DNA of 37,988 bases, from positions 1-37,988 of the IMG/VR virus record IMGVR_UViG_3300021197_000479; one strand, given 5' to 3'. Positions 23,758-32,158 of this stretch are shown piece after piece (the first letter of the stretch is position 1; each line of letters opens with the position of its first letter). Under the pieces are notes generated by a model, which saw nothing but the letters and a program-made list of their open reading frames with translations, was not told where the DNA came from and made no database searches. The stretch is from a virus. The position numbers and the translations under genes are program-made.

Positions 23758-26700
23758 ATGAGTATCAACGATCTGCCTACTTGGAGTTTGTCTAGTGAGG
23801 AACTGGAGGAGCTTCGTAAGAAGAAAAAGGAAAAGGAAGACAACATAAAGGCCAAGCAACAAGCGGCACAAAGTCTTAATACCCCTGCTCCTGCTAATAC
23901 TTCAACTACAACTCCTCCGACATCAACAGCTACATCCTCAGCTCCTACAACCTCAACTAGTGCTATTGATCAAGGACAACAGCAGTTTAATACTAGGTTT
24001 GAGGCTGGAGAGGCTGATACTACTGAAGACTCCGTAGTTGAAGATCAGGACTTTTTAATTGCGGCACGAAATGTCTACCGATTTAATAATGGTGGGGCAG
24101 ATTTTGAGGGAAATGACAGGGAACTAGCAGATTATGCCTTAGATACTATGGGCTGGTTCAACTACAATCTACCAAAGATGACCGTAGATGCGGCAGTCAT
24201 ATCCCGTGCTGACGATAACACCAAAGCGTCCTTCTTATATCTCATGGAAGCCTATGACGATAAAAATATCTCATGGGATGGAACATGGCGTTTTACTAAA
24301 GGTGTCTTTACCGACCCAACAACCTATGCTGGATTAGCCACATTTGGTATCGGCACTGCCGCAAGCCAGACAGCTAGAGTCATGACTAAAGAAGGACTGA
24401 AAGCTCTTTTTAAAGGCGGTCTTCGTAACACCACGATAGCTGGTATTGAAGGCGGTATTTATGCCTCTGTTGATGATATCAATCGTCAGGTCGTGGAAAC
24501 ATCAGTCACTGGTGAAGAGATTGATACAGATCGTACCTTAAAATCCGCTGGTATAGGCGTACTAACTGCTGGAACAGTAGGATTTATAGCAACCCCAGCT
24601 ATTAACAAAGCACAACAGATATTTGGTTCTAAGCCTAAGAAGCGCAAGACGACTAAGGGAGCTGCTAAGACAGCCGACAGTGCAAAGCCAAAAGATGAAG
24701 TCTCAGCGGATGTAAATGAAGCTGGAGAGAAGCTTGTAGCCCGTGCAGAGGTTGAAGGAGCATCAGAACCAAAACTAGGTGTTACCTCAGCTATTATGAA
24801 AATTCGTGAAGCTGTCGAGAAAACCACTAAGAAAGGTTTTGTGGCTGTAGACCCAGAAACAGGTGTGCAGAAGCGGAAGCTCATAAAAGAGTCTACCGAT
24901 ATGCTGACTGCTGTACTGAGCAAAGTCACCAGAAACCCTGATGGAAGTGTAGATGATGTGTCTCTTCAAAGAGAGATACTTGCTATGCAACTGTCTCAGG
25001 CCGAGAGCAACGCTCTGGGTATTGCTGTACAGCGTACAATGTCTGACCTTGTTGAGGAGATTGCTGATGTTATCGAACAGGGTGGCAAGAAGCTAACCGA
25101 TGAGCAAGCAAGTGACCTAGCTGCACAACGTCTAGAGCTTGAGGATGCATTCCGTAAACTTAATGTTATTGATGAAGGTTTTCGTTCTAGTGCCGCCCGA
25201 TCACAAGGGGCTAGACAGGAAAACATTTATAGAGGCGAACTACTCAATATTTTACCAGAAGATATAGCTGCTAAAGAAAATATACCTATTGCTCAAGCTG
25301 AGAAAATTTATCTCGATATGGTAGATAAAAGCAGAAGTCTTTTGCTTAAAGATAACGAGCTAAAAAAGCTTAAAGGTAAAATAGAACGGGCTATTAAAGC
25401 TAACAGGATTGATAAAGCCGCCAAGTTGTCAGCACAACGTAGAGAAATGCTACAACAGAAACTAAGGGAACAAAACCCAGGAATTGGGTATAGAGTAAAG
25501 AACTCGTTCCGTAGAACTGTAGAAGGTGTAAACGAATACGTCATTGGTACTGTGTTCACCACATCTACAGCGGTAGTTAACACTGTGCCTTCAGCAATGA
25601 AGACTGTATATAAGCCTTTCCTTAACTTTGTAGTCGAGGGTGATTACTTCAGCACTGGTTTCCGCAAGATGAGTGGCACTTACTCAGCGATGTGGAAGAT
25701 GAGAGGAGCTGCGGCAAGGGCGGCAGTAACTGCATATAGATATGAACGCTCTTTGCTTACTGGAGATTACAGTAGGTTTATCGAAAACCACAACGTCATA
25801 CCTCAGAAATTCAAAGGGGTCGTACCAGTTGGTTCTGTGATACGAGTATTTCCTAATATCTTGAATATGACTGACGAGTTTTTCCAACAGATTAATTATC
25901 GTGGTTATATTGAGGGGGAAGCTATTGCTAACGCTATCCTAGCAAACAAAAAGCTAAAGCGTCCTAAAAAAGGAAAAGCTTTAGATGATTACATCCAAAA
26001 GGAAGTAGACAAGGTTGTACTGAATGCCTACGAGCTGATGGACGAAGTTCAGATAAAGCAGAACCTTCTAGAACAAGCTGAAGCCAGAGGGATGAACCCT
26101 GTACAAGCTAAGAAGTTTGTGGCTGATGAATTTAAGAAAGACAAAGGCAGAAAAGATACTGTATTCAAAACGGCTCAGAATAAAGAAGGCCGTGGATACA
26201 CAGAAGACCTTTTGTTTAAACGTCAGTTTACTGGTGATGGTATTGTTTCTGGCGGTGCTAAAAGATACGAAGAGTTCGTCCGTAACCAGCCTTGGATGAA
26301 GATTCTAGGCCAGCTTTTCTTCCGTACACCTGTCAGGGTGTTTGAAGAAGGTATAAGGATGACCCCTGGTGTACAGTTTATTCACCCTAGATATATGCAA
26401 GATTTACGGGGTGCTAACGGTAAAGCCCGTCAAATTCGAGCGCAAGGCGAAGCATTATTATCCTACAGTATCGCTGGATATGTAATGATGCAGTACGCTC
26501 AGGGCAACCTCACAGGCTCAGGCACAGGTGACTATAAGCGTCGTAAGATGCAGGAAGACACTGACAGGCCACAACCCTACACCATAAAATTTGAAGATGG
26601 GGAAACTCTTAGTTTTAAAAACTATGACCCATTCTCCACTCCAATCAAGATTATGGTAAATGCTTTTGAGGCATACGAAGAAGTACAGTATAGAGCCAGA

Positions 26701-27558
26701 CAAGGTGAATACGTCGATGATGAAGAGGCTCTTATAAGAGACAGTATGTACGTTGGTATAGGAGCATTATTCAATGCTATTAAAGATGCCAATCTTATGC
26801 AGGGTGTCGCTCAGATTTCTGATCTTATAGGTGACTTTGGTAACGAAGATGCGTGGTACAAAGATATTATGAAATTTGGGGCTAAAAAAGCACAATTAGC
26901 TTTCCCTAACATGATTTATAAGACCAAGAACGCTTTCTTCGATGATGCACCGACGCTCAAAGACCCTAGAGGTTTTCTACAACATCTCGAAGCCAGAATG
27001 GATTTAGGAATAACTGCCGTATCCAACCAGTATGACATTTTAGGTATCCCAAGACGAATGGAGAAGCCTATTAACAGTTTAACTGGTGTATTCCTTACAG
27101 ATGAAGAAGACCGTCGCAAGGGTAAGACTGACCAAGAACTATTCGTACTGAGGAAGATGGAGCTGATAGCAATAGCTACAGATTCAGCTTTCGAGATACC
27201 TAAGCGTGTCCCTCAGTTCTTCGGAAAGCTTGATCTAGCTAAAGAAACAATGCCTGGGTCTCCAGATAAAACGATGTATGACCGCTACGCTGAAATCTAC
27301 AGAGAAGCTAATGGTGGTTTAGTAAACATCCTGTACCCCATACTAGCTGACGGTGACAAAATGTTTGGAACAGCAAGCAAGGACGGGGCAATCACTCAGG
27401 TTGTCAGGGGTGTTATTCAAAAGCAAAAGAATGTAGCTGCAATTCTACTCCTAGAAGAACTAGGGAAAATACCAGAATGGCAGAATAGAAAGGTCTTTGA
27501 GGCCGAGGCACAAGCTGGCCTTCGGGACGACTACATCTTCCCTAACGTAAGAAATTAA
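23758..27558 (+). CDS. T7 gp16-like large internal virion protein, 1266 aa
   Basis: The largest gene of the window, at the gp16 position (T7 has 1318). ATG 23758 has AGAGG 6 bases upstream; an in-frame GTG two codons earlier is possible. The N-terminus is a charged helix (LEELRKKKKEKEDNIKAK) and a Thr/Ser/Pro-rich linker. Hydrophobic Gly/Ala segments (TYAGLATFGIGTAASQTA, SAGIGVLTAGTVGFIAT) and long basic helices follow, as expected for a protein that lines the ejection channel across the inner membrane. The lytic transglycosylase domain found at the start of T7 gp16 is not visible here. Confidence 0.85.
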   Translation: MSINDLPTWSLSSEELEELRKKKKEKEDNIKAKQQAAQSLNTPAPANTSTTTPPTSTATSSAPTTSTSAIDQGQQQFNTRFEAGEADTTEDSVVEDQDFLIAARNVYRFNNGGADFEGNDRELADYALDTMGWFNYNLPKMTVDAAVISRADDNTKASFLYLMEAYDDKNISWDGTWRFTKGVFTDPTTYAGLATFGIGTAASQTARVMTKEGLKALFKGGLRNTTIAGIEGGIYASVDDINRQVVETSVTGEEIDTDRTLKSAGIGVLTAGTVGFIATPAINKAQQIFGSKPKKRKTTKGAAKTADSAKPKDEVSADVNEAGEKLVARAEVEGASEPKLGVTSAIMKIREAVEKTTKKGFVAVDPETGVQKRKLIKESTDMLTAVLSKVTRNPDGSVDDVSLQREILAMQLSQAESNALGIAVQRTMSDLVEEIADVIEQGGKKLTDEQASDLAAQRLELEDAFRKLNVIDEGFRSSAARSQGARQENIYRGELLNILPEDIAAKENIPIAQAEKIYLDMVDKSRSLLLKDNELKKLKGKIERAIKANRIDKAAKLSAQRREMLQQKLREQNPGIGYRVKNSFRRTVEGVNEYVIGTVFTTSTAVVNTVPSAMKTVYKPFLNFVVEGDYFSTGFRKMSGTYSAMWKMRGAAARAAVTAYRYERSLLTGDYSRFIENHNVIPQKFKGVVPVGSVIRVFPNILNMTDEFFQQINYRGYIEGEAIANAILANKKLKRPKKGKALDDYIQKEVDKVVLNAYELMDEVQIKQNLLEQAEARGMNPVQAKKFVADEFKKDKGRKDTVFKTAQNKEGRGYTEDLLFKRQFTGDGIVSGGAKRYEEFVRNQPWMKILGQLFFRTPVRVFEEGIRMTPGVQFIHPRYMQDLRGANGKARQIRAQGEALLSYSIAGYVMMQYAQGNLTGSGTGDYKRRKMQEDTDRPQPYTIKFEDGETLSFKNYDPFSTPIKIMVNAFEAYEEVQYRARQGEYVDDEEALIRDSMYVGIGALFNAIKDANLMQGVAQISDLIGDFGNEDAWYKDIMKFGAKKAQLAFPNMIYKTKNAFFDDAPTLKDPRGFLQHLEARMDLGITAVSNQYDILGIPRRMEKPINSLTGVFLTDEEDRRKGKTDQELFVLRKMELIAIATDSAFEIPKRVPQFFGKLDLAKETMPGSPDKTMYDRYAEIYREANGGLVNILYPILADGDKMFGTASKDGAITQVVRGVIQKQKNVAAILLLEELGKIPEWQNRKVFEAEAQAGLRDDYIFPNVRN

Positions 27559-27569
27559 AGGTAAACATA

Positions 27570-28850
27570 ATGGCAAACTCCATCTTTGAAGCAACAGGTG
27601 ATGGGAACGCAACGGATTTTACTATTCCGTACAACTACCTAGAAGCAAACGATGTTACTGCTTTTGTAGGTGGGGTTTCCACTAGCTTCACATTTCCTTC
27701 AAGTAACATTGTTCGTATTTCTCCAGCACCAGCTATTGGTACTGATATTCGTATTGTGAGAAATACGGACATTGCTGCCCTCAACGTAACCTACTCAGAT
27801 GGTGGGGCGTTGACAGCAGACCAACTAAATAACTCTAACACCCAGCTATTGTTTGGTGTTCAGGAGGCTATTGATACAGCTAACGAGGCTATGATCCTCG
27901 ATAACGACGGTAAGTTTCAGGGTCAGGTATCCAGTACTAACCGTGTAATTAAGAACGTAGCTGATCCAACAAACGCTCAGGATGTAGCCACAAAGAACTA
28001 TGTGGATACAGCGTCTACCTCTCAGGTAAACCAAGCGACCCAACAGGCCACTAATGCCGCTAATTCTGCCACAGCTTCTGCCAACAGTGCTACAGCTAGT
28101 GCAAACTCAGCATCAGCGGCTTCTACATCAGAAACAAATGCCGCTACATCGGCTTCTACAGCCTCTACTCAGGCCACTAATAGTTCCAACTCTGCGACAG
28201 CTAGTGCAACTTCAGCCACCTCCAGTGCAACCTCAGCGACAGCTAGTGCTAACTCAGCAACCGCTGCGGCCTCTAGTGCTACAGATGCTCAGGGAAGCGA
28301 GGATGAAGCTGAAGAGTGGGCTATTAAGACTAATGGTATTGTAGCAAGCACTGGGTACTCATCCAAAGCATGGGCTACAGGTGGTACAGGTGTTACCTCT
28401 TCATCTGGTGCTGGTGCGGCTCAGGAATGGGCAACTAAAGCGTCTAACTCTACAGTCGATGGGACTGAGTTATCTGCCAAGGCTTATGCTGTAGGTGATA
28501 TGAACAGAGGTTCTGCTGGCTCACACTCAGCTAAAGATTGGGCAAGCTATTATTCTGGTCTTAACACAGTAGACGGTACACACAAGTCAGCAAGGGCTTA
28601 CGCTATTGATGCCGCTAATGCAGTGGCAGACTTCAACCAAGTCTACTACGGAACATACGCTTCTGATTCAGATGCTGAGACAGCCCACACAAACGCTGGA
28701 AACACTGTAGCTGCTGGGGACTTGTATTTCTCAAGCTCTACAAATGCAGTCCGATATTACAATGGTTCTACTTGGACAGATATAGCGGCTGTCAATACCT
28801 CAAACTTTGCTACGGCTGGCTTTAGTATAGCCATGTCGATTGCCCTATAA
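27570..28850 (+). CDS. T7 gp17-like tail fibre, 426 aa
   Basis: The N-terminal 110 residues match the T7 tail-fibre attachment domain: MANSIFEATGDGNATDFTIP, YNYLEANDVTAFVGG, then LNVTYSDGGALTADQLNNSN. Next comes VIKNVADPTNAQDVATKNYV, a fibre-shaft motif. Residues 166-242 are eleven Ser/Ala/Thr heptads. The C-terminal half has repeated EEWAIKTNG/QEWATKASN/KDWASYYSG units and ends in a YYNGSTWTDI-type fibre tip. It is shorter than T7 gp17 (553). Receptor binding may be shared with the small fibre-like proteins downstream. Confidence 0.92.
   Translation: MANSIFEATGDGNATDFTIPYNYLEANDVTAFVGGVSTSFTFPSSNIVRISPAPAIGTDIRIVRNTDIAALNVTYSDGGALTADQLNNSNTQLLFGVQEAIDTANEAMILDNDGKFQGQVSSTNRVIKNVADPTNAQDVATKNYVDTASTSQVNQATQQATNAANSATASANSATASANSASAASTSETNAATSASTASTQATNSSNSATASATSATSSATSATASANSATAAASSATDAQGSEDEAEEWAIKTNGIVASTGYSSKAWATGGTGVTSSSGAGAAQEWATKASNSTVDGTELSAKAYAVGDMNRGSAGSHSAKDWASYYSGLNTVDGTHKSARAYAIDAANAVADFNQVYYGTYASDSDAETAHTNAGNTVAAGDLYFSSSTNAVRYYNGSTWTDIAAVNTSNFATAGFSIAMSIAL
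28065..28295 (+). repeat. In-frame 21-bp (seven-residue) tandem repeat in the fibre shaft
   Basis: Eleven units of seven codons follow without a gap: SATASAN twice, then variants such as SASAAST, SETNAAT, QATNSSN, SATSSAT, ending SATDAQG. At DNA level, units close to ACAGCTAGTGCAAACTCAGC recur. This is a regular heptad array typical of trimeric phage fibre shafts and could change length by slippage or recombination. Confidence 0.9.
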
Positions 28851-28859
28851 GGATATATT

Positions 28860-29195
28860 ATGGCACAGAATTTTAGACGATACAGCCTCAATGCTGTCGG
28901 CACATCTGCCGCAGATATTCCTGATGGGGCTAACTTTGATAGCTACGACACTATTGTAGGTATCCACATGACAAACATTACAGCAAACGCAATCAACGTA
29001 GAATGCTACATCAACGATGGAACTAACGATATTTACCTAGTCAAGGGTGCGCCTATCGCTGCTGGCGGTGCGCTTCAGGTACTTGATGGTGGTGCAAAGG
29101 TGGTTGTGCAATCAGGTGACAGGCTCTGGATTAAATCAGACACAGCAAGTTCACTAGACTGCTGGGTATCTGCTGTTGATGCAATTAGTTCATAG
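28860..29195 (+). CDS. Small beta-rich virion protein, 111 aa
   Basis: Starts at ATG 28860 after AAGGATATATT. The sequence is beta-rich (YDTIVGIHMTNITANAINVE, then CYINDGTNDIYLVKG and GALQVLDGGAKVVVQSGDRL) with alternating hydrophobic residues, like a jelly-roll or small decoration domain. Similar small proteins accompany tail fibres in marine phages. It lies 9 bases after the fibre gene. Probably a fibre-associated or head-decoration protein; function not proven. Confidence 0.75.
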   Translation: MAQNFRRYSLNAVGTSAADIPDGANFDSYDTIVGIHMTNITANAINVECYINDGTNDIYLVKGAPIAAGGALQVLDGGAKVVVQSGDRLWIKSDTASSLDCWVSAVDAISS

Positions 29196-29204
29196 GAGTG
29201 AGTT

Positions 29205-29699
29205 ATGGGATATGTAGGTAATCAAGCTGTACAAGGGTACAGTAGCATCCCTGCTAAACAGGACTTTACTGGCGCAACAGGCACAAGCCTAACGCTTACA
29301 CATCCTGTATCAAGCGCAGAGAGTATTGACTTATTTATTAACAATGTTCGCCAAGAGCCTACTACTGCTTATAGTGCGGCTGGTACTACTGTAACGCTGA
29401 CAGGTTCGGTTGTTGCTACTGATGATATCTATGTGGTTTACAACGCACTAGCTCTGCAAACAACTGTACCACCTGACGGTTCTATTACATCAGCAAAGCT
29501 TGACCCTAACCTAGTCTTGGGTGGTGGTAGCTTCTTGGGTGATAGTGGTGGTGGTACGGCAGACATCTTTCGGGTGCATCAGAGTGAGTTAAACACCAGC
29601 GTCACTGTAGTAGCAAATACCAACGCACTATGTGCAGGGCCGCTTACAATAGCAACAGGGGTTACGTTGACAGTCAACGGAAACTTGGTGATAGCATGA
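29205..29699 (+). CDS. Tail-fibre-like protein, 164 aa
   Basis: Begins MGYVGNQAVQGYSSIPAKQD and continues SIDLFINNVRQEPTTAYSAA and TDDIYVVYNALALQTTVPPD, then GSITSAKLDPNLV. The same N-terminal domain recurs in the collar-domain gene at 32158-32976 (YIGKNPVGG, LLVSLNGVIQAPQDSFTVSG, SIDFVVALGDV, GAITTAKLGNGSV), so the two are paralogous modules. This module is frequent at the N-terminus of marine phage fibre proteins. The C-terminus ends with TIATGVTLTVNGNLVIA, a short beta-helix-like motif. AGGAG precedes the start. Confidence 0.8.
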   Translation: MGYVGNQAVQGYSSIPAKQDFTGATGTSLTLTHPVSSAESIDLFINNVRQEPTTAYSAAGTTVTLTGSVVATDDIYVVYNALALQTTVPPDGSITSAKLDPNLVLGGGSFLGDSGGGTADIFRVHQSELNTSVTVVANTNALCAGPLTIATGVTLTVNGNLVIA

Positions 29700-30082
29700 G
29701 TACATTAAAAGCAGATACAATCGTAGCATCAGACGGCACTAGCCCTGTCACACTGACTAAGCAGAGTGCGGCAAAAAGCTGGTGTCATATAGATGGCGAA
29801 GGTACTCCTGTTATTTCAGGTAGCGGAAGTTTTAACGTATCTAGCTTGGGCGACCTTGCTACAGGTATGGTATCCGCTAACTTTACCAATAATATGGCTA
29901 ATGACGATTTTGCTCATTCTTTTACTCCAAGAGACGAATCTTTTATTGCGCTGTTGCAAGAACTGCATACTTCAACCATACGAAATACCTCTAGGTGTGT
30001 TGCTTTGTGTCATAACGATACAACCACAGTACACGCTGATTGTGACGCTAGAAGTTATACAGTACACGGAGACTTAGCATGA
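29696..30082 (+). CDS. Fibre-cassette paralogue 1 (ends GDLA), 128 aa
   Basis: Starts at ATG 29696 (MSTLKADTIVASDGTSPVTL), overlapping the preceding stop as ATGA. The body has AAKSWCHIDGEGTPVISGSG with FNVSSLGDL and TNNMANDDFAHSFTP, and the last residues are YTVHGDLA. This K(A/S)W..-x-G-x-G-...-FNVSS layout is the small domain I know from many marine phage fibre regions. Three other genes in the cassette share it. Probably a receptor-binding or fibre accessory protein. A longer in-frame start at 29630 lies inside the preceding gene and is unlikely. Confidence 0.75.
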   Translation: MSTLKADTIVASDGTSPVTLTKQSAAKSWCHIDGEGTPVISGSGSFNVSSLGDLATGMVSANFTNNMANDDFAHSFTPRDESFIALLQELHTSTIRNTSRCVALCHNDTTTVHADCDARSYTVHGDLA

Positions 30083-30492
30083 GTGAGATTATTACAGACA
30101 AACTCACTGGCAAGACTGCGGCTGGGAATGTGACCATTACCTCTGAGGGCGGTTCTGCTACGATGCAACTGCAACAGGGGCTGGCGAAGGTTTGGTCTAA
30201 TCTGAATGGTACTGGCACTATTGCGGCTAGAGATAGTTTTTCAATAACCTCGTACACCGATAATGGCACTGGCGATTACACCCACACATTTACCAATGCT
30301 ATGGGCAATGTAAATTATTGCTGGCAGTTGACAGTAGATTATGAAGCTGGAACAGCTAAAAATGGCAATATTGGGGGCGATAGCAGTTCACAGACAACTG
30401 CCGCAATTAGATTGCACAGCTACGGTTTGTCAAATTCCGTTGAAAATGATTTTGATACTCTCAATGTATCACTTTTAGGAGACCTCGCATAA
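30079..30492 (+). CDS. Fibre-cassette paralogue 2 (ends GDLA), 137 aa
   Basis: MSEIITDKLTGKTAAGNVTI, then LAKVWSNLNGTGTIAARDSF with SITSYTDNGTGDYTHTFTNA, ending NVSLLGDLA. The middle is the clearest example of the marine fibre domain in the window. It starts in an ATGA overlap with paralogue 1, and its last codons (GGA GAC CTC GCA TAA) supply both the ribosome site and the TAATG start overlap of the next module. Likely part of the adsorption apparatus. Confidence 0.78.
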   Translation: MSEIITDKLTGKTAAGNVTITSEGGSATMQLQQGLAKVWSNLNGTGTIAARDSFSITSYTDNGTGDYTHTFTNAMGNVNYCWQLTVDYEAGTAKNGNIGGDSSSQTTAAIRLHSYGLSNSVENDFDTLNVSLLGDLA

Positions 30493-30872
30493 TGGCTGGC
30501 AAGATTATAGCAGATACGCTGGAACACAGCACCGCAGGGTCGCTTGATACAAGTTACGTTGTTAAGGGTAGTGCAAAAGTAACAGGAAACTTACAATCAG
30601 ATGCTAGTAGCAATGCGGCAGTTTCTTTAAACATATCTAGCGTAACAGATGTTGCCGCATCTCAAAACACGGTTGCAGTTACTAACGCCTTTTCTGCGGC
30701 TCTGGCTGTTGCGGCCTTAATTAGCAACCACGATAGCAGTTACAACAGAAGCCATTCGGTTGATGATACAAGTGCATCTTCGTTTCTTACTCGCTCTTTT
30801 ACTTCATCAGGCGGCGCACTTAGTGGTTCAGATGTAGCACATTCAATAGCATTTTTCGGAGACCTCGCATAA
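30492..30872 (+). CDS. Fibre-cassette paralogue 3 (ends GDLA), 126 aa
   Basis: MAGKIIADTLEHSTAGSLDT, followed by VVKGSAKVTGNLQSDASSNA, LNISSVTDVAASQNTVAVTN, and the end AHSIAFFGDLA. It is more diverged in the core (no Trp after the KGSAK motif) but keeps the order: ADT head, KGSAK, SxNxSSVTD, TNAF, GDLA. The stop overlaps the next start as TAATG. Same inferred role as its paralogues. Confidence 0.75.
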   Translation: MAGKIIADTLEHSTAGSLDTSYVVKGSAKVTGNLQSDASSNAAVSLNISSVTDVAASQNTVAVTNAFSAALAVAALISNHDSSYNRSHSVDDTSASSFLTRSFTSSGGALSGSDVAHSIAFFGDLA

Positions 30873-31336
30873 TGCAGACACCAGAATTTCAAGGCACACG
30901 TCTCTGGGATAGGCTGTGCTGGGCAAAGGAAAACCTAGAAGGTCATCAGTCTGACTATCGTGTAGTGTATGAAGACAGCATTGACGAGTGCGCCAAGATT
31001 CTTGTGCCAGACCCTAACTGGATGGCTTGCGCTATGCAGGGTGGCATCTTACCGCCAGTGTGGGTGTACCATGAGCTTGCTAAAGACGAGGCTTCAGAGG
31101 GCTTTAAACGCCACACAAGAGGCTACTTACTGCACGAAACAGAACCTGTAGAAGCCATGACAGAGGAAGAAGCGATTGAGTACTTAATTCTCAAGGACTG
31201 CCCTCGTCATGTGTGGGAAAACTATAACGAAGGTAATCGTCCTAAGATGATTATTTGCACTAAAAAACAACTACCTCAGACTAGAGAATGGCGTAATGCT
31301 TGGAAGATTTCTGAGGAACTTAACATAGCCGCATAG
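30872..31336 (+). CDS. Fibre-cassette associated protein, 154 aa
   Basis: An acidic, Trp-rich soluble protein unlike its beta-rich neighbours: FQGTRLWDRLCWAKENLEGH, ILVPDPNWMACAMQGGILPP, then AMTEEEAIEYLILKDCPRHV with WENYNEGNRPKMIICTKKQL and WRNAWKISEELNIAA. I have the impression that PRHVWENY...NRPK proteins recur in marine phage fibre cassettes. It may be a fibre assembly chaperone or regulator rather than a structural protein; its position next to a chaperone-like gene supports this, but it is inference. Confidence 0.65.
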   Translation: MQTPEFQGTRLWDRLCWAKENLEGHQSDYRVVYEDSIDECAKILVPDPNWMACAMQGGILPPVWVYHELAKDEASEGFKRHTRGYLLHETEPVEAMTEEEAIEYLILKDCPRHVWENYNEGNRPKMIICTKKQLPQTREWRNAWKISEELNIAA

Positions 31337-31345
31337 GAGAATATA

Positions 31346-31711
31346 GTGGTTGATACATATATCGTAGACAAAGACGGTAATCAGGCTAATGCTGCTAGTG
31401 TTACCGTTCCAGCTAATCGTGACTTTCGTGGAGCGTGGTCACTAAGTGGTAGCGTTATTTCAGAAGACATGGACGCTGCAAAAGAAATCTTCAAGGATAA
31501 AATTCGTGAAGTTCGTGCGCCTTTGCTTGAAGCTAAAGATGTAGAACTAATGAAAGCATTAGAAACAAGTGCTGACACTTCAGCTATTGCTACTGCTAAA
31601 GATGCTCTGCGTGATGCACCAGCAGCTTCAGCTATTGCTAACGCTACAACTATTACTGAACTGAAAGCTGCTTGGGATACTGCCACATTAGGTGACAATC
31701 CTTACGCATAA
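31346..31711 (+). CDS. Tail assembly chaperone-like protein, 121 aa
   Basis: Starts at GTG 31346 with AGGAG about 8 bases upstream. VPANRDFRGAWSLSGSVISE, then DMDAAKEIFKDKIREVRAPL, LLEAKDVELMKALE and AKDALRDAPAASA match a domain found at the ends of tail-fibre or tail-assembly chaperone-type phage proteins (VP.dR.FR.AW ... IR..RAP.L). Helical, with an Ala-rich C-terminus. It probably helps fold or attach the fibre modules around it. The family role is not firmly established. Confidence 0.65.
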   Translation: MVDTYIVDKDGNQANAASVTVPANRDFRGAWSLSGSVISEDMDAAKEIFKDKIREVRAPLLEAKDVELMKALETSADTSAIATAKDALRDAPAASAIANATTITELKAAWDTATLGDNPYA

Positions 31712-31726
31712 GGAAGGATTACACTA

Positions 31727-32158
31727 ATGGCTTTATCTAAATTACAGGCTGAGAGCCTAAACCTTGCAGATACATATACTTTCACTGGCACTGTAAGCGG
31801 TGCTGGTGGCGGTGTAGATACAAGCACTGCTGTTGCCAAAGGCTCTGCTAGCATTAACGTGCTTAGTGGGTTGAACAAAGCATGGTGGCATTTAGACAGC
31901 AACAACGGTGTTATTGATGATAGCTATAATGTTAGTTCATTTACAGATTATACAGGCTATTCTCAAGTTACCTTAACAAACACAATGGCTAATAACAAAT
32001 GGACTTGTGTTTTAACGAGTGATGAACTTGAAGCTGTAATGTCTATCTTTGGTGGTTTTGAAACAACTACAGAGTGCTATTATCGCTCGTATTACCCAAC
32101 GATAGCTTATGCTGAACCAGATGATGTGTCTGGTATCCTAACAGGAGACCTTGCATAA
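31727..32158 (+). CDS. Fibre-cassette paralogue 4 (ends GDLA), 143 aa
   Basis: MALSKLQAESLNLADTYTFT, a Gly-rich link, VAKGSASINVLSGLNKAWWH, then YNVSSFTDYTGYSQVTLTNT and MANNKWTCVLTSD, ending GILTGDLA. It shares AW, NVSSFTD, TNTMAN and GDLA with the other three, although two unrelated genes separate it from them. AAGGAAGG precedes the start. Its stop overlaps the collar gene start (TAATG) through a junction with one base different from those at 30478 and 30858. Confidence 0.75.
   Translation: MALSKLQAESLNLADTYTFTGTVSGAGGGVDTSTAVAKGSASINVLSGLNKAWWHLDSNNGVIDDSYNVSSFTDYTGYSQVTLTNTMANNKWTCVLTSDELEAVMSIFGGFETTTECYYRSYYPTIAYAEPDDVSGILTGDLA

Noticed and set aside
24486-24929. 147-codon open frame on the minus strand
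   Set aside because: It lies wholly inside the gp16-like gene, has Ser/Thr-rich shadow composition and no ribosome site; all supported genes are on the + strand.
28054-28344. 96-codon + frame in the fibre shaft
   Set aside because: Produced by the 21-bp repeats read in another frame (Leu/Gln/Pro-rich); not a gene.
29696-32158. Diversity-generating retroelement acting on the fibre cassette
   Set aside because: No reverse transcriptase gene or template repeat is present; variation here is better explained by module exchange.
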